Source: JAGVSR01 sp963778225 (GTDB taxonomy: Bacteria > Pseudomonadota > Alphaproteobacteria > Rhizobiales > Hyphomicrobiaceae). Taken from it: DNA of 64,000 nt. The notes below the pieces were generated by a model that did not search any database, was not told the DNA's origin, and worked only from the letters and a program-made list of their open reading frames with translations. Of the stretch, positions 8,699-16,615 are shown piece after piece. How positions within the stretch are numbered: position 1 is the first letter of the stretch; every line of letters starts with the position of its first letter. The DNA lies in the NCBI GenBank assembly GCA_963778225.1, contig CAVZTR010000006.1, forward strand, positions 186,001-250,000. The letters run 5' to 3'. Position numbers and translations under genes: made by a program.

Positions 8699-9163
8699 TC
8701 ATAGCCCGATTGAGCGCAGGGCGCGCTCGATGGCGGCTGGCTCCGGTAGCCCCCCGCGCACCACGTAAGCCGATGCCCCGGCAATCAGGGCGACGAACAG
8801 CACCACGAGGATCCATGAGATCGCCGATCGAGCCCGCTCAACCCTGCGCTCACGCCTCGCCCGTCCGAGCCACCCTGCTGCCTGCTCGGCAACACCCTCA
8901 CCGCGATTTCCTGTGGTCTGTCTTGCAAACGTCTCAGCGCCATCAATCGAGAGTTCGATGTCGTCACCTGCCACGGCCAGGGCGGCGGACAGAGACTGCT
9001 GCTGCGAACGTGCCGGTGGCGGCCGCCCCGACAACACGTGATCGATCTCGACCGTCAAGCGCCGCATGTCATCCCCCGCGTGATCGAAACGCGGACGAGT
9101 TGGCGGCGCGGCGGCGGGACGGCTGCCGGAGGCGGGCGATAGTCGGGGCGAGGGCGAAAACAT
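8699..9163 (-). CDS. Small tail-anchored hypothetical protein
   Basis: 154 aa from the ATG at 9163 (GGGA 7 nt upstream); the frame stays open upstream but the extension reads as non-coding Arg/Ser-rich sequence. Pro/Ala-rich start, a helical middle, a basic patch Arg-Ala-Arg-Arg-Glu-Arg-Arg, then one transmembrane segment at ~114-135 and a short C-terminal tail outside the cytoplasm. No family recognised. It is 65 bp upstream of the SLATT-like gene on the same strand, so the two may be co-transcribed. Confidence 0.6.
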   Translation of the reverse strand: MFSPSPRLSPASGSRPAAAPPTRPRFDHAGDDMRRLTVEIDHVLSGRPPPARSQQQSLSAALAVAGDDIELSIDGAETFARQTTGNRGEGVAEQAAGWLGRARRERRVERARSAISWILVVLFVALIAGASAYVVRGGLPEPAAIERALRSIGL

Positions 9164-9554
9164 GCGGCGTTCCCAATCGAAGCGCCAAGGCGATGGACGT
9201 CGCACGCAAATCGAGGCTGGCAACGAGCGCACCTGCGGACGAGACCGCGGCGCCCATTTCTCCCGACCGGAGCCGCGGGAGCAATGTCCCACTGGCTCAC
9301 GTACGCACGCGACTCCAAACCTACGGCTGACCGACACGCACGCGGCACCCTCATCCCGCATGCAGCCCCAAGGTTAGTGACAGATCGGCCACGCGACAAG
9401 CCGGAGTTTCTGGTCCAGGTCTCTCTTGCAAAGCTGAGCAAAACTGCCTGTTGCGCTCAGACTGGATTTCCCGCGAGATCCAGTCCACATCGATCCGATC
9501 GTATCGATCCACGTCATCTCTTGATGGCTTCAGCAAGACCGGGGACACACACAT
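9164..9554 (+). other. Intergenic region with one inverted repeat
   Basis: A 391-bp divergent region between the tail-anchored gene and nnrU. The only structure I see is an 8-bp inverted repeat GACTGGAT/ATCCAGTC at 9460-9467 and 9478-9485, about 70 bp before the nnrU start. No coding potential was recognised. Confidence 0.5.
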
Positions 9555-10140
9555 ATGCTTCTACTCGCCGTCGGTGTAATTCTCTTTCTGGGCATTCACC
9601 TCGTTCCCACTTCGCCCGACCTTCGCAGCGGCCTTATCGCCCGCTTCGGCGCTCCAGCCTACAAAGTCGCTTTCGCCGTTGCCTCATTCGCTGGCCTTGC
9701 CGTTATCGTGCTCGGCTATCACAAGCTCCAAATGAACCCGGGCAAGAACGTCTTCCTCGGCGAACCGCCGGTCTGGCTGAACCACGTCTCATGGCTTCTC
9801 ATGCTGCCCGCCATGATTGCGCTGGTGGCCGCTTACGTCCCGTCGCGCATCCACACCGCGCTGAAGCATCCCATGCTGGTCGCGATCAAGATCTGGGCGC
9901 TCGCGCATCTGCTTGTGAACTGGGATTTGGGCTCGTTCCTGCTGTTTGGTTCGTTCCTGGCCTACGGCGTCTATGATCGCATTTCCGTCAAGAAGCGCGG
10001 CGCTCTGGGTCCACTCGGCGCGAAGCAGGGCGGCGTCGGCGGCGATATCATCGTCCTCGTGCGTCGGCATCGGTCTCTACGCCTTCATGCTCCTTTACGG
10101 CCACGCGTGGCTGATCGGCAAACCGCTACTGCCGGCCTAG
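9555..10140 (+). CDS. nnrU: NnrU family membrane protein, frameshifted near the C-terminus
   Basis: NnrU-family integral membrane protein (about five membrane segments; Gly-Ile-His-Leu-Val-Pro-Thr near residue 13 and His-Pro-Met-Leu-x-x-x-Lys-x-Trp-Ala-Leu-Ala-His-Leu near 105). NnrU is linked to nitric oxide or nitrite reduction in some bacteria and is related to the isomerase family NnrU/Z-ISO. The frame starting at 9555 runs to 10163 with a nonsense basic tail, while the expected last helix (Gly-Ile-Gly-Leu-Tyr-Ala-Phe-Met-Leu-Leu-Tyr-Gly-His) is in the next frame and ends at 10140. One extra base near 10061 explains this. Corrected length would be about 194 aa. Confidence 0.85.
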
Positions 10141-10162
10141 CGCGAAAATCTAAATCCAAATG

Positions 10163-10193
10163 AAAAAGGCCGCCCGGTAAGGCGGCCTTTTTT
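10163..10193 (+). terminator. Bidirectional rho-independent terminator
   Basis: 7-bp GC stem GGCCGCC/GGCGGCC at 10168-10174 and 10181-10187 with an A run before and a T run after. It separates the convergent nnrU and L,D-transpeptidase genes. Confidence 0.92.
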
Positions 10194-10217
10194 GCTGATC
10201 ATGCCGTCCGTCCGGAA

Positions 10218-11972
10218 CTAGCGCAGCGGCACGATGAAATCGGTGAATTTGCCCGTCTCGTTGCTGAGCCCGTTGTCTGAGATGATGAGTGACGAACCCG
10301 GCTTCATCACGTCCTCGATCTTGAGACGCACATCGGGCGGAAGATTAATGCGCTGCAAAGCTGCCGCCGCAGTCTGCGACTTGCGCAGATCCGCCGCCGC
10401 CCGCTCCGCTTCTTCAAACGCAGCGGCCCGCTCCGATTTCGAACCGGTCATCTTCGCGAGCGCTGTGTGCGACGGAATGGAGGCCGCCGACCAGCTGACA
10501 TCATTAGACGATGGCTTGATCGCCAGCGCCGTGAACACATGCGTTCCTAACGGCTCATCGGGACGCTCGATTGTCACCGGAGCTTCCAGGATCGGTTCAT
10601 AGCCCTGACGCGCATAGACCATCTGCGTCTTGCGGCTGATGAATACGTGGATTGGCTCCTTGCGCTTGGCTTCGCGCCGCTTGGCTGCGGCCTCCGCCTC
10701 GGTCGCATCGGCGAGTTTCTGGTCGGCAGAACGCGCATCGTTCACCGCTTTCACACGCGCGGCATTGGCATCTGCAAGCGCCGCTTCTGCGGCATCCAAA
10801 GCGTCGGCGGCTTTGGCTGCAGCAGCCTTCGCGGTATCAGCGGCATCGGCGAGATCGAGTGCAGCGCCTTCCAGACGATCCTCATCTTCACCCGCCCGGA
10901 CCACGTCTTCGGGCGTGAACGCCGTCTTCTGCACGAGAGACTTTGAAAACTTGCCGAGCTTTTCGTTGGCGACCCGTGCCGCCTGATCCGCTTTGCGTGC
11001 TACAGCCGCCAGTCGTTCGGCCTCAACACGGGCATCACGCACGGCGAGCTTATGCCCATTCGACATCTTGACGATTTCAGCCGCTGTGGCGATCGCCTTG
11101 GCCTTTTCGTCTCGCGCCGCGGCGACTGCGGCAGCGAGGCGTTCCATCTCCTCCTTGCGTTCCGCGCGCAGGTTGAGGATGGCTTCGGCGGACTCCGGGG
11201 CTTCGCTCGCCAGCGCGGTCGAAACCGCAATCACGCTGCCGACTTCCGACGGCGGACTCGAACGCATATCGGAAGCATCGGCCACGCGGGTTTCCCCCGG
11301 CAGCATCGCATGCATGCTGGACATGTCTTCCGGATAGGCCGCGAAGAGTTGCGGGTGATCAAACGCCACTGGCTGCACCGGATCGTATGACACGATCACG
11401 CGCGCACCGAGCTTGGTCACTTCGAACAGCCGTTTGGAGAACCCGTGCGGCAGGCGGATGCAGCCATGTGAGGCTGGATATCCGGGCAGCGCACCCGCAT
11501 GCAGCGCGACCCCAGACCAGGTGATGCGCTGCATATTCGGCATCGGAGCGCTGTCATAAAGATTCGAGAAGTGGACGCGGTTCTTCTCCAGGATGGAGAA
11601 CACACCCGTTGGCGTCGGCGTCCCGAGCTTGCCCGATGAGATGGGCGCTTCCATCATGACGCCATGCCGATCCCAGACGGTCACCCGCTGCCGGCGCAAT
11701 GATACCGTAATGACGACCGGCCCCTCCGGAGCGCGATCGACCACCGTTTCCTTGGTTTTATTGCCACGCTCGATGCCGCCGTGGTCGTACATGGCGTCGA
11801 CGGGAGGCGAGCGCTTCACCTTCGGCTTCTTGACGACGTACGGGCGGTTGTAGCTGCCGTAGTCGAAGAAAAACTGCGCGTGAGCCGGCAGTGGCGCGAA
11901 AAGGAGCCCCGCCATCAATCCCGCGGCAGCCAACGAGATATGAGTATTCAAAAGGGGAACGCGATACACCAT
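10218..11972 (-). CDS. L,D-transpeptidase (YkuD) with coiled-coil extension
   Basis: 584 aa, far longer than a plain YkuD enzyme. Signal peptide to about residue 32; YkuD domain ~84-197 with Ser-His-Gly-Cys171-Ile-Arg-Leu as the catalytic motif and His159; Ala/Glu/Lys-rich coiled coil ~265-435; then a C-terminal block (~439-485) that resembles the first strands of the YkuD domain again but lacks the His...Cys motif. Family role: 3-3 cross-linking of peptidoglycan or attaching proteins to it, in the periplasm. The ATG at 11972 is preferred over the TTG at 11984. Substrate is not deducible. Confidence 0.88.
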   Translation of the reverse strand: MVYRVPLLNTHISLAAAGLMAGLLFAPLPAHAQFFFDYGSYNRPYVVKKPKVKRSPPVDAMYDHGGIERGNKTKETVVDRAPEGPVVITVSLRRQRVTVWDRHGVMMEAPISSGKLGTPTPTGVFSILEKNRVHFSNLYDSAPMPNMQRITWSGVALHAGALPGYPASHGCIRLPHGFSKRLFEVTKLGARVIVSYDPVQPVAFDHPQLFAAYPEDMSSMHAMLPGETRVADASDMRSSPPSEVGSVIAVSTALASEAPESAEAILNLRAERKEEMERLAAAVAAARDEKAKAIATAAEIVKMSNGHKLAVRDARVEAERLAAVARKADQAARVANEKLGKFSKSLVQKTAFTPEDVVRAGEDEDRLEGAALDLADAADTAKAAAAKAADALDAAEAALADANAARVKAVNDARSADQKLADATEAEAAAKRREAKRKEPIHVFISRKTQMVYARQGYEPILEAPVTIERPDEPLGTHVFTALAIKPSSNDVSWSAASIPSHTALAKMTGSKSERAAAFEEAERAAADLRKSQTAAAALQRINLPPDVRLKIEDVMKPGSSLIISDNGLSNETGKFTDFIVPLR

Positions 11973-12286
11973 GGCCCCACCCAACCTGCAACAAACCCAC
12001 CCGACGCAACAAACTACGCTCGATCCGTAATAACTTGGTTAGCAGAGGCGTCATATTGGATGCAACGCCAGCACGCCTCGAAAATGTCGAACGCATGACA
12101 CCTGTGGCAGCGCCCCCACGGATAGGAATTAATACTGGGTCCAGACACCGCGAATTTCCGCTTCACCTAAGCCGACGATCGGTCTGGAACTGATCGGTTG
12201 ATGCGCTTAGGTTGTGGCTCCGCCGGCAGATGACGACCCCTCCGGCTTGAGTGCTGCAGCCCAGTTAGCGCCAACCCGGCCCGTAG
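11973..12286 (+). other. Divergent intergenic region, no recognised element
   Basis: 314 bp between the L,D-transpeptidase and panB starts. It must hold promoters for both genes. I saw no terminator, repeat, RNA gene or convincing operator in it. Confidence 0.4.
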
Positions 12287-13180
12287 ATGTCCGTCCAGAA
12301 ACCTTCCCCCAGACTGATGGCGCCGGATATTGCCGCGCTGAAAGGCGAGCGCCCGGTCGTCGCGCTGACCGCGTATCACGCGCACACCGCAGCCATTGCC
12401 GACAAGTATTGTGACTTCCTGCTCGTCGGCGACAGCCTCGGCATGGTCATGCACGGCTACGAGACCACCGTCCCCGTGCCGCTCGACCTGATGATCATGC
12501 ACGGCAAGGCCGTTGTGCGAGGCGCACGCCAGGCGCTCGTCGTCATCGACATGCCGTTCGGCACCTACGAAGAAAGCCCCTCGGTCGCTTTCCGCAACGC
12601 CGCCCGGGTGATGAAGGAAACCGACTGCGGTGCCGTCAAACTAGAAGGCGGCCGCCGGACCGCCGAGACAATTCGCTACCTCGTCGAGCGTGGCATCCCG
12701 GTCATGGCCCACATCGGTCTGACACCGCAGTCCATCAATGTGCTCGGCGGCTGGAAAACCCAAGGGCGCACGCGCGACCAATGGGCCGCCCTGGAAGAGG
12801 ACGCAAGATTGGTCGCTGAAGCCGGCGCCTTTGCCGTGGTCCTCGAAGCGATTGCCGAACCGCTGGCCGAACGGATCACCGCCGCAGTGCCCATCCCCAC
12901 GATCGGCATCGGTGCCTCCGCCGCCTGCGACGGGCAAATCCTGGTCATGGAAGACATGCTGGGCCTCAGCCCCCGCGTACCGAAGTTCGTCAAGGAATTC
13001 GGCCGCATAGGTGCGGCCATCGAGGGTGCGATCAGGTCGTACTCCGAGGAGGTCCGGGCCCGCCGTTTTCCCGAGCCCGCCCACACCTACGCCATGAAGG
13101 ACGAGCCGAACGCCGAACCGGCATCGGCAGCCCCGAAGCCGCCTAAAAAAGCAAAAAACCCTTCTCCGCGCGAGGCTTGA
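12287..13180 (+). CDS. panB: 3-methyl-2-oxobutanoate hydroxymethyltransferase
   Basis: 297 aa TIM-barrel enzyme that transfers a hydroxymethyl group from methylene-tetrahydrofolate to alpha-ketoisovalerate, giving ketopantoate for pantothenate and CoA. Visible hallmarks are Val-Gly-Asp-Ser-Leu-Gly-Met-Val (metal-binding Asp) near residue 48, Asp-Met-Pro-Phe-Gly near 89, Lys-Leu-Glu-Gly-Gly near 117 and Gly-Ile-Gly-Ala-Ser near 207. The last ~30 residues are a Pro/Lys/Ala-rich tail absent from E. coli PanB. No panC is adjacent. Confidence 0.95.
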   Translation: MSVQKPSPRLMAPDIAALKGERPVVALTAYHAHTAAIADKYCDFLLVGDSLGMVMHGYETTVPVPLDLMIMHGKAVVRGARQALVVIDMPFGTYEESPSVAFRNAARVMKETDCGAVKLEGGRRTAETIRYLVERGIPVMAHIGLTPQSINVLGGWKTQGRTRDQWAALEEDARLVAEAGAFAVVLEAIAEPLAERITAAVPIPTIGIGASAACDGQILVMEDMLGLSPRVPKFVKEFGRIGAAIEGAIRSYSEEVRARRFPEPAHTYAMKDEPNAEPASAAPKPPKKAKNPSPREA

Positions 13181-13301
13181 GCGAGGCGAGGCCCCACCCG
13201 CCGCCATCCGCGCCGACCCGCCCCGCGAAAAGGGTTGCGCCGCCGTAGGTTGACACTATCAATGCGCGCAAACAGAGCCACACCGAAGGACGAAAGCCCC
13301 G

Positions 13302-14066
13302 ATGGTCGACAAGAACGACTCGCTGTCCCGTGAGATCGACGAGGAACTGCGGCGCGAAAAACTAGAAAAGCTGTGGGAACAGTACGGCACGTATGTGCTG
13401 GGCGCAGCCGCCGCAATCGTCATCGCGGTCGGCGGATACCAGTTATACGATCAGCGGAAAAAGAGCTTCGCTGCCGAAAATGGCGCCCGATATGATGCCG
13501 CCGTGACGCTTCTCGAGCAGAGCAAAACGGATGAAGCTCAAAAGGCGCTCTCCGAAGTTTTAGCAAGCGGCCACGCGGGTTACGCGTCTTTGGCCCAGTT
13601 GCAGCTGGCCGGCATCCACCTCAAGGCCAATCGCCCCCAGGACGCCCTGGCAGTGTTCGAAGCGCTCGCGACCAGCCCCTCCGCCGATGCCGACATCAAG
13701 ACCTTCGCCCTGCTGCAGGCTGCCGCTCTGCGCCTCGGCCAGGCCGACTTTACCGAGCTTCAGAATCGGCTCAAGCCGGTTGCAGAGGGTTCGACGGCCT
13801 GGCGCTTTCAGGCCCGTGAGCTTCTTGGCACAGCCGCCTTCAAGGCTGGCAAGTTCGACGACGCTCGCGCGCAGTTGACGCCGCTGCTGGCCGATCCGGA
13901 AACGCCCCGCGCGGCTCTCGATCGCATCCAGCTGATCTTGGCGGCTATGGCCTCGGCCGACGCCGGAAAAGCAGCAGCAGGCCCTGCCGCGACGGCGCCG
14001 CAAACGCCTGCCAAGGAACAGACAACGACGCCTCCCGCCGAAACACCGGCACAAGGAGGCAAGTGA
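13302..14066 (+). CDS. YfgM-like tetratricopeptide membrane protein
   Basis: 254 aa. Cytoplasmic start, one membrane segment (~30-47, Val-Leu-Gly-Ala-Ala-Ala-Ala-Ile-Val-Ile), then a periplasmic helical-repeat domain of the TPR_21/YfgM type and a Pro/Thr/Ala-rich tail. In E. coli YfgM is an ancillary partner of the Sec translocon and of periplasmic chaperones, encoded just before bamB. The same order holds here (bamB begins 10 bp after the stop), which supports the call. A TTGACA-like box lies about 50 bp upstream at 13250. Confidence 0.85.
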   Translation: MVDKNDSLSREIDEELRREKLEKLWEQYGTYVLGAAAAIVIAVGGYQLYDQRKKSFAAENGARYDAAVTLLEQSKTDEAQKALSEVLASGHAGYASLAQLQLAGIHLKANRPQDALAVFEALATSPSADADIKTFALLQAAALRLGQADFTELQNRLKPVAEGSTAWRFQARELLGTAAFKAGKFDDARAQLTPLLADPETPRAALDRIQLILAAMASADAGKAAAGPAATAPQTPAKEQTTTPPAETPAQGGK

Positions 14067-14076
14067 GGAGATCAGG

Positions 14077-15483
14077 ATGGTTCGGCCCCGCCCCGTGCAT
14101 CGCGCGCTTGCCCTCGTAGGGCTGAGCGCCTGCGCGCTGGCAGGCTGCTCCTCTGATAGCCTCCCGAGCCTGCCCGACGTCGGCAAGCTGAACCCGTTCA
14201 AGGAAACGCAGGCTCCGCTACCGGGTCGCCGCATTCCCGTTCTGCCCGCAAACGAGAAAGTTCCAGGCGAACTTGCGGATGCATCGTCGCCGATCGTAAT
14301 TCCAGCGCCCGTCGCCAACGAAGACTGGACGCAACCCGGCGGCGCGCCTTCAAACGTGCTCGGCAATCTTGCTCTTTCCGCAGCGCCGCGCGAAGTCTGG
14401 CGCTCGAGCGCCGGCTCAGGCTCGAGCGGCAAGGGTCGCGTCATAGCAAGCCCCATCGTGGCCGGCGGTCGCGTGTTCACGCTCGATGCCGAGGGCACCG
14501 CCACCGCTTTCTCCGTTTCTGGCGGCTCCCAGATCTGGCGCCAGAGCCTGGCGCCGACACCGCCTCAAACCGCCCAGGCCGGCGGCTTCTCCAGTTTCTC
14601 GACAGGCAGCCTATTCTCGCTCGGCGGTGGCGACGGCGGCGGGTACGGCGGTGGTCTCGCCTCCGACAACGGCCGCCTCTTTGGCGCCACCGGCTTTGGA
14701 GCCGTCATCGCGCTCGATCCTGCAACCGGCAAGCGCCTTTGGGAGAAGAACCTCGGCGCGCCCGTCCGCTCCTCACCCACCGCTGTCGCCGACCGCGTCT
14801 TCGTGCTGACCACCGAAGGCCGCTTCTACTGCCTCTCCGCTGTTGACGGTGCCGAACTCTGGTCCGCTCGCGGACTTCCAAGCCAAGCCTCGCTGTCGCT
14901 CAACGCCAGCCCAGCCGTCGATGGGGAGATCGTCGCCGTTCCCTATCCCACTGGCGACGTTCTCGGCCTCAAGATCCTCGACGGCAGCCCGGTCTGGTCG
15001 GAAAGCCTCACCCGCACTCGCTCCGAGAGCCAGTTCGCTTCGATGACGGACGCGGCCCGCCCGGCAATCGAAAACGGCGTCGTGTACGCCATCGGTCACG
15101 CGGGCCGAATGACGGCGACCAACACCAAGACCGGCGAACGGATCTGGTCGCTCAACGCTCCGGGCACCCAGACACCTTGGGTCGCCGGCGAAAGCGTATT
15201 CATCGTCGATACGCGCGCGCAGATCATGGCCATCTCGAAGCGCGACGGCAAAATTCAATGGACCACGAAGCTGCCCACCAGCGGCGCATGGTCCGGTCCC
15301 GTGCTCGCAGGCAACCAGCTCTGGGCCGTTTCGTCGAAGGGCCTCCTCGCCGCCATCGATCCGATCGCCGGCCGAGTCCTTGGACAGCAGGAGGTCGGCT
15401 CCGGCTCATACATCGCCCCCATCGTCGCCGGTGGCCGCATGTATCTTCTCACCGACGACGCCAAACTCATCGCCCTGCAGTGA
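14077..15483 (+). CDS. bamB: Outer-membrane assembly lipoprotein BamB
   Basis: 468 aa. The lipobox Leu-Ala-Gly-Cys24 follows a hydrophobic stretch, so the product is a lipoprotein. A Pro-rich linker leads into a beta-propeller of PQQ/BamB repeats from about residue 105 (recurring Ala-Leu-Asp-x-x-x-Gly-x-x-x-Trp). A Gly/Ser-rich insertion near 165-190 interrupts the first blades and is longer than in E. coli BamB (about 390 aa). The protein scaffolds the BAM complex that inserts outer-membrane barrels. Its stop overlaps the next gene's GTG start by 4 bp. Confidence 0.9.
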   Translation: MVRPRPVHRALALVGLSACALAGCSSDSLPSLPDVGKLNPFKETQAPLPGRRIPVLPANEKVPGELADASSPIVIPAPVANEDWTQPGGAPSNVLGNLALSAAPREVWRSSAGSGSSGKGRVIASPIVAGGRVFTLDAEGTATAFSVSGGSQIWRQSLAPTPPQTAQAGGFSSFSTGSLFSLGGGDGGGYGGGLASDNGRLFGATGFGAVIALDPATGKRLWEKNLGAPVRSSPTAVADRVFVLTTEGRFYCLSAVDGAELWSARGLPSQASLSLNASPAVDGEIVAVPYPTGDVLGLKILDGSPVWSESLTRTRSESQFASMTDAARPAIENGVVYAIGHAGRMTATNTKTGERIWSLNAPGTQTPWVAGESVFIVDTRAQIMAISKRDGKIQWTTKLPTSGAWSGPVLAGNQLWAVSSKGLLAAIDPIAGRVLGQQEVGSGSYIAPIVAGGRMYLLTDDAKLIALQ

Positions 15484-16613
15484 GTGACGGACAGATCGCT
15501 GCTCCCAGGACGAGCGAGTTCGAAATCTTTCTTGTCGCCGTTCCCGGTTTGGAAGGCCCCCTCTGCGCCGAAGCGCGCGCGCACGGCTTTACTGCCAAGA
15601 CCGTCTCTGGTGGCGTCACGATCAAAGGCGGCTGGCCCGAGGTTTGGCGCGCAAATCTCGAATTGCGCGGCCCCAGCCGCATCCTCGCCCGCATCGACGA
15701 GTTCCGCGTCGTCCATTTGGCGAAACTCGACACGCGTGCGCGGCAGGTCCCATGGAGCACGATCCTGCGCCGCGACGTGCCCGTCCGCGTCGAAGCCTCG
15801 TGCAAGTCGTCCCGCATCTATCACTCGGGCGCCGCCGCCGAACGCATCGCCCGCGCGATCCAGGAAGAACTGGGCGCCCCCATTTCCAACGATGCCGACG
15901 TCGTCATCAAGGCCCGCATCGAAAACGATGTCTGCACGATCGCGGTCGATACCTCCGGCGAACCGCTACACAAGCGCGGCCACAAGGAAGCCGTCGTCAA
16001 AGCCCCGATGCGCGAAACCATGGCGGCACTCTTTCTGCGCCAGTGCGGCTACACGGGCAGCGAACCGGTCCTCGATCCCATGTGCGGCTCCGGAACATTC
16101 GTCATCGAAGCCGCTGAGATTGCCGCTGGCCTGAAGCCCGGCCGCTCCCGCACCTTCGCCTTCGAAAAACTGGCGACATTCGACGCTGCCGCTTGGGATG
16201 AAATGCGCACCACCGGCGCCACCCCGACACCCAAACTTCTCTTCTACGGCCGCGACCGCGATCCCGGCGCCATTCGTATGAGCCGCGCCAACGCCGAACG
16301 CGCCGGCGTCTCCGCCTTCACCGATTTTTCCGAAATATCTGTCGAAGAATTGACGGCACCCGACGGGCCGCCCGGCCTCGTGATCGTCAACCCGCCCTAT
16401 GGCGATCGGCTCGGCGAAACCAACAAGCTCCGCCCGCTCTACCGCGCGCTCGGCCATACGCTGCTAACCCGCTTCCCCGGTTGGCGCGTCGGCCTCGTCA
16501 CCAGCGACGACAACCTCGCCAATGCCACGGGCCTGCCGTTCTCGCTCACTGCCGAACCCGTTCTGCACGGCGGCCTGCGCATCAAGCTCTACCGGACAGC
16601 CGCACTTCCCTAG
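15480..16613 (+). CDS. rlmL: THUMP-domain RNA methyltransferase, RlmL N-terminal type
   Basis: 377 aa from the GTG at 15480, which overlaps the bamB stop (GTGA). The N-terminal THUMP/ferredoxin-like region (~15-165) is followed by a Rossmann methyltransferase with SAM motif Asp-Pro-Met-Cys-Gly-Ser-Gly-Thr near 200 and catalytic Asn-Pro-Pro-Tyr-Gly near 305. This matches the RlmL half that makes m2G2445 in 23S rRNA; the fused RlmK half of E. coli is absent, as is common in alphaproteobacteria. The exact target could also be another guanine in RNA. Confidence 0.85.
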   Translation: MSDGQIAAPRTSEFEIFLVAVPGLEGPLCAEARAHGFTAKTVSGGVTIKGGWPEVWRANLELRGPSRILARIDEFRVVHLAKLDTRARQVPWSTILRRDVPVRVEASCKSSRIYHSGAAAERIARAIQEELGAPISNDADVVIKARIENDVCTIAVDTSGEPLHKRGHKEAVVKAPMRETMAALFLRQCGYTGSEPVLDPMCGSGTFVIEAAEIAAGLKPGRSRTFAFEKLATFDAAAWDEMRTTGATPTPKLLFYGRDRDPGAIRMSRANAERAGVSAFTDFSEISVEELTAPDGPPGLVIVNPPYGDRLGETNKLRPLYRALGHTLLTRFPGWRVGLVTSDDNLANATGLPFSLTAEPVLHGGLRIKLYRTAALP

Positions 16614-16615
16614 CG

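Noticed and set aside
13560..14504. Open frame opposite yfgM-like and bamB
   Set aside because: Ser/Arg/Gly-rich antisense composition, spans two real genes.
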